Shown: in pieces, positions 1 through 6,584 of the stretch | Layout of the letters: every line of letters starts with the position of its first letter | Position numbering within the stretch: position 1 is the stretch's first letter | Source of the DNA: an uncultured Burkholderiales bacterium | GTDB taxonomy: Bacteria > Pseudomonadota > Gammaproteobacteria > Burkholderiales > Burkholderiaceae_E | Direction: 5' to 3' | Assembly: GCA_903923345.1 (NCBI GenBank) | Contig: CAIXXI010000497.1 | Location: forward strand, 1 to 15,890 | Length of the DNA: 15,890 bases | The notes under the pieces: generated by a model | What the model saw: only the letters and a program-made list of their open reading frames with translations | What the model was told of the DNA's origin: nothing | Database searches by the model: none | Position numbers and translations under genes: made by a program

Positions 1-1103
1 AGCCGCATGCCGCCATCGACCACCACCTGATCGCCGGCCCGCAGTCCATCGTTGATGAACCACTGATCGCCGTACCAGTCACCGACTGCAACCGGCCGGT
101 TCTCGACCTTGCCGTCCTTGTCGACCACCCAGACGAAATGGCCCTTGGCACCTTGCTGAACGGCTCTTTGCGGAATCACGACCGCATTCGGACGCGTGGC
201 CCCCTTCATGCGAACCCGGATGTACTGATTGGGGCGGATCTCGCCGTTCGGATTGGCCAGCGTCACGCGGATCAGAAAGGTACCGGTCTTGGAGTCGAAC
301 GAGGGGTTCACAAACGAGACTTTGCCGGTCTGCGGAAAGGTCGAGCCATCGACCAGAACCACTTCGGCCACGAAATTGCTCCCGGGTGGCGGGCGCAACT
401 GACCTTTGTTGACCTCGTTTCGATGGGCGGTCAGCTCGTTCTCGGACACGCTGAAATTCACCCACATCGGATTGAGCGAGGAGACCGTGGTCAACAGGCT
501 GTTTTGCGGATTCAGGAAGGTGCCGACCTTCTGCTCGGCCGCGCTGGCCACGCCATGCAGCGGCGAGGTGATCGTGGTGTAGGACAGGTTCAGGTTCGCG
601 GTCTGGACATTCGCACCGGCCTGCGCAAGTGATGCCGCAGTCGTGTCAAAGGCGCTCTTGGCGTCGTCGAGGTCCTTCTGCGACAGGGCATTGAGTTCGG
701 CCAGGGGTCTGACCCGCTTGAGATTTGCAGCCGCATTGTCATGCGCCGCCTTCGCACTGGCCTGAGCCGCCAGGGCGGCATCGAGTTGTGCCTGAAAGGG
801 CTTGCGATCCATCTGGAACAGCACCTGCCCGGGCTTGACCGAGGCGCCTTCGGTGTAGAGCTGGCGATCCAGAAACCCGCTGACCCGGGCAACGATGTTG
901 ACCTGCTGCGGGCTTTGCGACTGACCGATGTACTCGAAGGTCACAGGTGTGTCGCGCGGCTGGATCGTGATCGCCTTGACTTCTGGCGGCGGCGGCGGCG
1001 GCGGGGGCGCCGGCTTTTCACAGGCTACCAGTGTCAGGGCCACCGCCCCGCCCAGAACGGCCCGATACACAGAATGACGGGTGCACAACGGATGCAAGCG
1101 CAT
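1..1103 (-). CDS. RND efflux periplasmic adaptor lipoprotein (MexA/AcrA-like), 3' end outside window
   Basis: Membrane fusion protein that would link an inner-membrane RND pump to an outer-membrane channel. About 367 residues are visible and the gene runs off the left edge. The N-terminus is a lipoprotein signal ending in LTLVAC with the lipid Cys at 28, followed by CEKPA and eight consecutive prolines (33-40). The two lipoyl half-motifs are NIVARVSGFLDR (69-80) and ITSPLHGVAS (178-187), flanking an Ala/Gln-rich alpha-hairpin (about 103-172). The beta-barrel and membrane-proximal domains follow, with WVNFSVSENEL and VVIPQRAV typical of the family. The ATG is preceded by GAGG at five bases. 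It lies 69 bases downstream of the glycan operon on the same strand, with no convincing terminator between, so read-through is possible. The pump itself would lie to the left, outside the window; its substrate cannot be deduced. Family assignment is firm. Confidence 0.93.
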   Translation of the reverse strand, partial: MRLHPLCTRHSVYRAVLGGAVALTLVACEKPAPPPPPPPPEVKAITIQPRDTPVTFEYIGQSQSPQQVNIVARVSGFLDRQLYTEGASVKPGQVLFQMDRKPFQAQLDAALAAQASAKAAHDNAAANLKRVRPLAELNALSQKDLDDAKSAFDTTAASLAQAGANVQTANLNLSYTTITSPLHGVASAAEQKVGTFLNPQNSLLTTVSSLNPMWVNFSVSENELTAHRNEVNKGQLRPPPGSNFVAEVVLVDGSTFPQTGKVSFVNPSFDSKTGTFLIRVTLANPNGEIRPNQYIRVRMKGATRPNAVVIPQRAVQQGAKGHFVWVVDKDGKVENRPVAVGDWYGDQWFINDGLRAGDQVVVDGGMR

Positions 1104-1172
1104 GAAAACCTCGGAAATCTGAACGGGCGACCGACGCGCAGGGCGTGCGGGCCGTGAGGCCGAGAGCTTACT

Positions 1173-1991
1173 TCACTGAGATGAAAGGCGGTCGCGCCGG
1201 AAGGGCTCCAGAAGCCTCCACGGGCCGGATTCAGCCAGTGGGGCGCCGGAGTCGAGCATCTCGACTGACACATAACCCCGGTAGTCATGATCCATAAGCC
1301 ACTGAATGTTGGACGCATGCGGCGCCTGAGCATCACAAAAACCACCCAGACCCGGCTCACTGAGGTGAAAGTGCCGCAGCCGTGCCCCCACCTTTGGCCA
1401 GACCTCGGGCAAGGTCTCGCCGGCAAGGTGCAAGGCGGCGGCATCCAGGTGCAGCCCGAAACCCGGATGGTCGACCGCGCGGACCAGTTCGATTGCCTGT
1501 TCGGCCGTGTTGATGAATCGGCATCCATAGACCGGTGGAACCGGCTCGATGCACAGCACCACGCCCTGATCGGCAAACACGCTTGCCAAATCTCTGAGCA
1601 CGGGCAAGGACTGCTCGATCGCCTGCCCGAACCCGAGTGCTCCCGGATCGCGCGAGGCCGGCGCACCCCACACCGCGACCTTCGCGCCCAGGGCTGCGGC
1701 CAGTGCGGCGATCCGGATCAATCGATCGCGGAAAGCCGCAAGCCCCGACGGATCGAAGAGGCGGGCATTCGGCTCTCCGAACAGCACGGCCTGCAGGGCA
1801 GGGACATCAAATCCCAGATCCGCCAATCGGCTCGCCTCGACACGCGCTGCCGGCTGCGTCGCGCCGATCAGACCCGGCCAGATGCGGGTGGGCGCAATCT
1901 CCACCCCGGTCACACCGGACTGTCGCAACAGGCTCAGGGCCATGGCCTCCTGGTCGGGGGCCCATGCCAGGTTGGAGCACGCGAACCTCAC
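1173..1991 (-). CDS. Sugar phosphate isomerase/epimerase family TIM-barrel protein
   Basis: A 272-residue metal-dependent TIM-barrel of the xylose-isomerase-like (AP endonuclease 2) fold. The expected metal ligands are spaced as in the family: Glu149 in CIEPVP, Asp183 in HLDAAAL, His209 in FHLSE and Glu244 in SVEML. Members isomerise or epimerise sugars, inositol derivatives or hydroxypyruvate; substrate cannot be read from sequence. I chose a GTG start because GAGGAG lies six bases upstream of it; the open frame extends eight codons further to a TTG, but that would put this Shine-Dalgarno inside the gene. The upstream epimerase's stop TGA is embedded in the same Shine-Dalgarno (TGAGGAG), so the two are probably translationally coupled. 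It is the last gene of the six-gene glycan operon. Its position beside an SDR and an FAD oxidase suggests it helps modify a sugar or a small polyol, which is inference. Confidence 0.85.
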   Translation of the reverse strand: MRFACSNLAWAPDQEAMALSLLRQSGVTGVEIAPTRIWPGLIGATQPAARVEASRLADLGFDVPALQAVLFGEPNARLFDPSGLAAFRDRLIRIAALAAALGAKVAVWGAPASRDPGALGFGQAIEQSLPVLRDLASVFADQGVVLCIEPVPPVYGCRFINTAEQAIELVRAVDHPGFGLHLDAAALHLAGETLPEVWPKVGARLRHFHLSEPGLGGFCDAQAPHASNIQWLMDHDYRGYVSVEMLDSGAPLAESGPWRLLEPFRRDRLSSQ

Positions 1992-2001
1992 CGCTGCCTC
2001 C

Positions 2002-2799
2002 TCACGCGCGGGCAAGCGCCTGATCGGACACTGGCCGTGTGGTCGCGGCGCTCAGCCACCCCTTCATCGACTCGATGACCGCATCCGCACTCATGATGAA
2101 TCGGTCATCGCCACCGAAGATCGAGCCGAATCGGGTTGTTGCGCTGTAACGAACCGGGCCTGATGCCCGCGCGCCAATCCGGATATTCGGAAAGAAGCTC
2201 GACACGATGCGCTGGGTCTGGAGCGGCTCGGTAAACAGGTTGACGCAGGGCAGCCCGGCGTCGATCGTGCGTTCGATGTCATGCGCCAGGCGGCTGATCG
2301 GATACCACTGGAATTCGCTCTGAGCCTGGATGGAATCCAAGCCATTCGAATTCAGCAGATCGAACAGCACGTTCTTCTTGAGGTACGGCCCGAACACCGC
2401 GGGCAGACGCAGGATGTGGCATTGATCAAACTGCGCCATCGTCCGAAGCTCGAACTCCCGGCGGTGTGCACCATAGGCATGATGGCCCGCCATCCCGATC
2501 GGGCTGAATTCGTCGACATCGATTGGGTCCGGATAGACGTCGATGGTCGAGATCAGCACGAAGTGCCGGGCACGCACCGAATCAAGGGTTCTGGAGAGCC
2601 TGAGCATGTTGGCCCGATCCGACTCGGGATCCTGGTTGGCCAGCCACTTCTGGGCGGGCAAACCCGCACAGACCAGCAGGTCGAATTCAGAGCCCGCCAG
2701 GCACGAGAGGTTGTCGCGATTGAAGGCCGCGTCCCAGTGGCGCGCCTCCATCAGATTGCGACCCACGAAACCGGTATGACCAATCAGTGCATCTGCCAT
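2002..2799 (-). CDS. Short NAD-dependent epimerase/dehydratase-like SDR protein
   Basis: A 265-residue Rossmann-fold protein of the extended short-chain dehydrogenase class, shorter than the usual 310-340 residues. The nucleotide-binding glycine motif is GHTGFVG (7-13). The Ser/Thr segment is STIDVYP (84-90). The catalytic Tyr lies in YGAHR (109-113), so the normal YxxxK lysine is Arg113. The ATG is chosen because MADALIGHTG is the normal family N-terminus; the frame stays open 62 codons upstream but only as a shadow of the preceding FAD-oxidoreductase gene. It begins seven bases after that gene's stop, with GAG at six bases, and its stop overlaps the Shine-Dalgarno of the TIM-barrel gene. 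A role in oxidising, epimerising or dehydrating a sugar (nucleotide) is likely from family and context. Loss of the lysine could mean altered or lost catalysis. Confidence 0.82.
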   Translation of the reverse strand: MADALIGHTGFVGRNLMEARHWDAAFNRDNLSCLAGSEFDLLVCAGLPAQKWLANQDPESDRANMLRLSRTLDSVRARHFVLISTIDVYPDPIDVDEFSPIGMAGHHAYGAHRREFELRTMAQFDQCHILRLPAVFGPYLKKNVLFDLLNSNGLDSIQAQSEFQWYPISRLAHDIERTIDAGLPCVNLFTEPLQTQRIVSSFFPNIRIGARASGPVRYSATTRFGSIFGGDDRFIMSADAVIESMKGWLSAATTRPVSDQALARA

Positions 2800-2806
2800 G
2801 GCGATC

Positions 2807-3838
2807 TCAGGCGGGGATGACGCTGCCCAGGATTCGGTCCGTGGCAAAAAAGATGTTGTCGATTTTTCCGGAAATGACTGAGAAGACATCGCCACTGCGT
2901 TCGACACCACAGGCCCGGTTGTCCGACAGGCCTCGCGGCTTGGTCTTGATCGATCGCTGTGGCCCGACGAATTCGAAGAGGTCATCGAATTGCGGCAGGT
3001 AGCTTCGAACCTCGGCTTCCATCAGGGCCCGCTTGCTGTGCACATCGGCTGATCCGACCGATGCCAGCGCACGGTAGGCATCGGCCTTGTGATCGAAGCA
3101 TCCGACCGGTGTGTGGGTCACCGATGACAGGGTGAACAGTCCGCTCACCTCGGTGGGATAGATCGACCACAGAGGACCATCGACCAGGGTGATCGCGGGG
3201 AACGCATTGCCGTGCCGCAGACGGTAATAGAGCAGCAGCGTGGGCTCGTAGAAAAAGCGGGCAATCGGGCTGAGTGCGCCCCAGGTCGCATCGATGAAGA
3301 CATCGAAATGCTCGCCATCCACATCGACCCCTGATTCGCACTGTCGAATCTCGCGAATCGGTCGATCGAGACAGACCACGCCATTGAGGCGTTGCTCGAA
3401 ATGAGTCCGTGCCTGCGAGGTCAGTACCACGCGCTCGTGGCACCGAATGGCCCCTTCAAACCGGTTGCGATCGATGAATGGCCACGGCTCCAGCCCGACC
3501 CGCTCGACCGAGATGCCACTGGACAGCATGATCGAGAAGTAGGTCTCGAAATCCATGAGCGAGGCGTCTCGTGGAACCAGGTAGAGGTTGTCTGCGACCG
3601 GCCGCGACAACCTGGGATAGCGCTCGACAAACCGGTGATAACCGTCTCGGGTTTGATGCCGGGTCGATGCGGACCGTGCGTAATGCAAGCCCTGATGCAG
3701 CCTGAACTGGTTGTTGCCTGAGGCCTCGGAGAACAGACCGGCATTCTTTTCGAACACCCTGACCTCCATGTCCTGAGCGATCAGGGCATTGGCGATATGG
3801 CATCCATACCAGCCGGCTCCGGCAATTGCGACTCTCAT
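2807..3838 (-). CDS. FAD-dependent oxidoreductase, DAO (glycine/D-amino acid oxidase) type
   Basis: A 343-residue cytoplasmic flavoprotein of the DAO superfamily. The FAD ADP-binding motif is at the extreme N-terminus (GAGWYG, 7-12), with Glu30 at the end of the second beta strand to hold the ribose. A conserved-looking segment SGNNQFRLHQGLHYARS (40-56) follows. A C-terminal GKIDNIFFATDRI stretch resembles the end of other DAO proteins. No signal peptide or membrane segment is visible. The family oxidises C-N or C-O bonds of amino acids, amines or sugars; the substrate here is unknown. The gene starts inside the stop of the upstream glycosyltransferase (ATGA overlap), so it is coupled to sugar-transfer genes rather than to amino-acid catabolism. 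I infer oxidation of a sugar or amino-sugar intermediate. Confidence 0.82.
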   Translation of the reverse strand: MRVAIAGAGWYGCHIANALIAQDMEVRVFEKNAGLFSEASGNNQFRLHQGLHYARSASTRHQTRDGYHRFVERYPRLSRPVADNLYLVPRDASLMDFETYFSIMLSSGISVERVGLEPWPFIDRNRFEGAIRCHERVVLTSQARTHFEQRLNGVVCLDRPIREIRQCESGVDVDGEHFDVFIDATWGALSPIARFFYEPTLLLYYRLRHGNAFPAITLVDGPLWSIYPTEVSGLFTLSSVTHTPVGCFDHKADAYRALASVGSADVHSKRALMEAEVRSYLPQFDDLFEFVGPQRSIKTKPRGLSDNRACGVERSGDVFSVISGKIDNIFFATDRILGSVIPA

Positions 3839-5031
3839 GAGGCCATCCCTGCTTCAAGAAGGCTGCCCAGACGCTGCGCCCATCCCTGCTGAACGATCAG
3901 GTCCATCCGCGGGCGGCACGGGCCCTTCCCGGGGCGTGACAGCACCGCATCCGCGGCAGCAGCCAGGTCGGGTGCGTTTGGCTCAAAGGCATGGATCGCA
4001 CAAGCAGGCAGACCGTTCTGGACCAAGGCTCGGTTGGCCTGGGTGATGACATCGACACCCGCCATCAGTGCAGTCGGCACGCGGTCGTGCACACCGTGCT
4101 CCCAGTTGGGGTCGAAATTCACCACCGCCCGATAGTTGATGGCCAGCAGCGCGATGTCTTCGTGCATGACCCGGCCCAGAAACCGAAAGCCCTCGACGCC
4201 CTGAAAGGCCTGCTCCCAGCCGGTTCCAATGAAATCCACCGGGAAGCCCGCCAGGCTCCTGACGCCCGCCAGCCTGCGAAATCGCTTGACCCAGGAATCG
4301 GCTGCACAGGCAAATTCAAGGAAGCGTGCATCCAGATGCAGCTCCGGGCTCAAGCCGATGGCCTCGGCCAGCGCCGCGACCGGGTTGCCTCGGCACGCCG
4401 GATCGGACAGTGCCGCCTCACTGCGCGCCAGCTCGTTGCCGGACAGACCGAGCCGGTTCGAACCCTGCAGGGTCTGAATCAGAGTCGGCGCGACCGCGCC
4501 CGCAGACAACTCGGCGCCCAATGCGCCGATGAGCACCAGCCGATCCTGAGGCACCACGGTGCGATCGACTGCCGCGACCTGCAGCCGCGGAAAACCCGCA
4601 AAAGGCAGGTAGTGTGAAGTCTGTGGAATCAGGTTTTGCGCGCAATACAGCTCCATATAGGACTGTTCGGCAAACGCGATCCGAAACCGCGGGCTGACCT
4701 GCGCGCGGCGCGCAAATTCGAGCGTCTGGGGCACCCGCAGGAAGTCGTAGACCGGCGAATCCAGCAGGTACAGCCAGATCGGACAGGTCAGGAAATCCGC
4801 AATCGGCAGCCCGCCGACCTGCATCTGCAAGGGCATCGGGCCAATCGCAATCGCCGCGCAGTGGGAATCGAGGTCGGCGTTGGCCAGGCGAGCTGCTGAC
4901 TGCGGGTCACTGATGATCTGCGCGGTCAGCCCCATGCCCAGGGCGGCGGTCGCCAGTGAGTAGGCGAAATTGTCGGTCACGCCATCCGGATGCGGGTTGG
5001 ACAGGATCAGCAGCTGCCGAACGTTCTTCAT
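3835..5031 (-). CDS. Glycosyltransferase, CgeB-like (Glyco_trans_1_2 type C-terminus)
   Basis: A 398-residue protein with no signal peptide. The N-terminal half is a Rossmann-like domain beginning with LLILSNPHPDG. The C-terminal half carries NFDPNWEHGVHDRVPTALM (305-323), matching the Asn-Pro-Asn...Gly-x-His-x-Arg...Met-x-x-Gly signature of GT-B glycosyltransferases in the CgeB/Glyco_trans_1_2 group, where the conserved Glu/Arg region helps bind the nucleotide sugar. FIGTGWE (267-273) and FRFLGRVMHEDI (282-293) are the usual preceding strands. GGGGA lies seven bases before the ATG. It overlaps its neighbours on both sides by four bases, so translation is probably coupled along the operon. 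Donor and acceptor are unknown. It could add a further sugar to the residue placed by the GT41 protein encoded at the start of the operon. Confidence 0.78.
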   Translation of the reverse strand: MKNVRQLLILSNPHPDGVTDNFAYSLATAALGMGLTAQIISDPQSAARLANADLDSHCAAIAIGPMPLQMQVGGLPIADFLTCPIWLYLLDSPVYDFLRVPQTLEFARRAQVSPRFRIAFAEQSYMELYCAQNLIPQTSHYLPFAGFPRLQVAAVDRTVVPQDRLVLIGALGAELSAGAVAPTLIQTLQGSNRLGLSGNELARSEAALSDPACRGNPVAALAEAIGLSPELHLDARFLEFACAADSWVKRFRRLAGVRSLAGFPVDFIGTGWEQAFQGVEGFRFLGRVMHEDIALLAINYRAVVNFDPNWEHGVHDRVPTALMAGVDVITQANRALVQNGLPACAIHAFEPNAPDLAAAADAVLSRPGKGPCRPRMDLIVQQGWAQRLGSLLEAGMAS

Positions 5032-6584
5032 CCGATTTCCCCGGATCGCAGCTGAATGGATCCAGCCGGACCGAGCGCGGCTGCCTGCGGCTCGGGCAGA
5101 GCCACACCCTGCGCGCTCGAGTCGGTTTCGACATCCGGACCGAAGTCTGCCCGCATCGTTCGCGCAACCATCCGCTCGTGCAGGGTCGTCTCGACTTTTC
5201 TGAGGGTCAGCTTCATGAAGGCCGCCTGCTCCGCCCCGCAGGGCGAAAGCCGCTCGTCCAGATAGGACGATTGCGCAATGCTGAAACGGTGCTCGAACCA
5301 GCCGAGGTACCAGAACCAGTCGGTGTAGTAGAGCCAGGAATTCTCATTCAGCGCCCGAACATGGGTCGGGTCCTGCCAGGCTGTTCGGGCGCGTTCGTGC
5401 GGCACCTCGATCACAAAGTCGCCGCCCAGCTTGAGCAGCGCCAGGCAGTTGGTCATCAACGCCGGAAGGTCCGGAACATGCTCGAGCACGTTATTCGCAT
5501 AGATCATGTCCACTTCACCAGCAGCCAGACGGACCGGGCCGACCTGGGGTGAGTCGATGTCGAGCGGGAATGTCAGTGAGGAGGACAGGTCCAACACCGC
5601 ATCGGGCAGCGCCTTCTCGAGGATATCGACATTGAACCAGCCCAGCTTGTAGTCCTTGCCCGAGCCGATGTGAACCAGGCTCACGGTCTGCCGAGGTGTC
5701 GGACGATGACCGCGACCACGTGCCTGCCGGTACCCGGCTGCGAACGCGAGCACATCCGCGTACTGCTCGATCGGATCGGTCCGACTGAAGGCATCGAGTT
5801 GAATGCGTGATTGATCGAACCATTCCGGCGTTCCGAACACCGTGCGAAAGAAGGGCTCGAGCGAGTCTTCGTCGATCCAGCTGACGGATTCCTCATACGC
5901 GGCAGGTGAAAACGTGTGCTGCCCGCGCTCCGAGATCAGCGGTGTGCCCAGGGACAAGCAGGTGAACGCACGGGCCTGCTCAAAACGGCTGCTCTCATAG
6001 AAGTGGCAATTAATGACCGCCTTGGCCTGCCGGATGAAGGCATTGCGCTCCGGGCCATAGACAGGGCTATCGAAGCTGGCGATCTTCAGACCGCAGGACT
6101 CGATCCGATCGAACCAGCGCTTGCGCCGCTCATTGACGCTACCGAAGAACAGGAGATCAATCGGCCGGGATTCGAGGGCCGGCGCTTGCGCCTGCAGGTA
6201 GGGCGCATTCAGAAACGAGATCAGCGGCACATCATCGGGATGAGACGAATACGCCCTCACATTGCGCAGGTCATAGTCGATCACCGGCGCACGCGACAGC
6301 AGTGCGAGGTATTCATCGCTGACCGGCGCACCGCCATCGCCAATCTGCTCCAGGTTCAGGATCAGGCAGTCGTATTGGCTCAGCAATGAGCGGTCAAAAC
6401 CCAGATGTGCACCCAGCACGATATTGATCGCGTCATGCCGCAGCCGATTTTTCGCAAGGCTGACCTGTGCCCCCATGCGATCGAACTGGTGGCGCAGGTA
6501 TAGCGCCTGATCCAGAAAACCCAGGGAATGAATGAACCCGAGGGGCTGAATGACGCACAGATGGACGTCGGGAAGGCTGCTCAT
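5028..6584 (-). CDS. Glycosyltransferase-like domain fused to SAM-dependent methyltransferase
   Basis: A 518-residue two-domain protein. Residues 1 to about 285 look like a GT-B type fold: INIVLGAHLGF (54-63 region), the CLILNLEQIG strand, IDLLFFGSVNERRKRWFDRI (142-161) and the nucleotide-site-like AKAVINCHFYESSRFEQAR (187-205) followed by SLGTPLISE. Residues about 300-470 are a class I methyltransferase of the Methyltransf_11 group: motif I VHIGSGKDYKLGWFNVDI (304-321), the VDMIYANNVLEHVPDL strand (358-373) and LLKLGGDFVIEVPHE (383-397). The last 45 or so residues are Ala/Pro/Ser-rich and look disordered. It overlaps its neighbours by four bases on each side. The likely job is transferring a sugar and O- or N-methylating it or its acceptor in one polypeptide. 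The methyltransferase part is more certain than the glycosyltransferase part. Confidence 0.8.
   Translation of the reverse strand: MSSLPDVHLCVIQPLGFIHSLGFLDQALYLRHQFDRMGAQVSLAKNRLRHDAINIVLGAHLGFDRSLLSQYDCLILNLEQIGDGGAPVSDEYLALLSRAPVIDYDLRNVRAYSSHPDDVPLISFLNAPYLQAQAPALESRPIDLLFFGSVNERRKRWFDRIESCGLKIASFDSPVYGPERNAFIRQAKAVINCHFYESSRFEQARAFTCLSLGTPLISERGQHTFSPAAYEESVSWIDEDSLEPFFRTVFGTPEWFDQSRIQLDAFSRTDPIEQYADVLAFAAGYRQARGRGHRPTPRQTVSLVHIGSGKDYKLGWFNVDILEKALPDAVLDLSSSLTFPLDIDSPQVGPVRLAAGEVDMIYANNVLEHVPDLPALMTNCLALLKLGGDFVIEVPHERARTAWQDPTHVRALNENSWLYYTDWFWYLGWFEHRFSIAQSSYLDERLSPCGAEQAAFMKLTLRKVETTLHERMVARTMRADFGPDVETDSSAQGVALPEPQAAALGPAGSIQLRSGEIG

Noticed and set aside
1104..1172. Possible terminator between the glycan operon and the RND adaptor
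   Set aside because: Only a four-base GGCC-TCAC-GGCC stem is present, with no T-tract. Too weak to call.
2800..2985. 62-codon N-terminal extension of the SDR gene
   Set aside because: It overlaps the coding end of the FAD oxidoreductase in another frame, and the Rossmann motif expected at the N-terminus begins only at MADALIGHTG.
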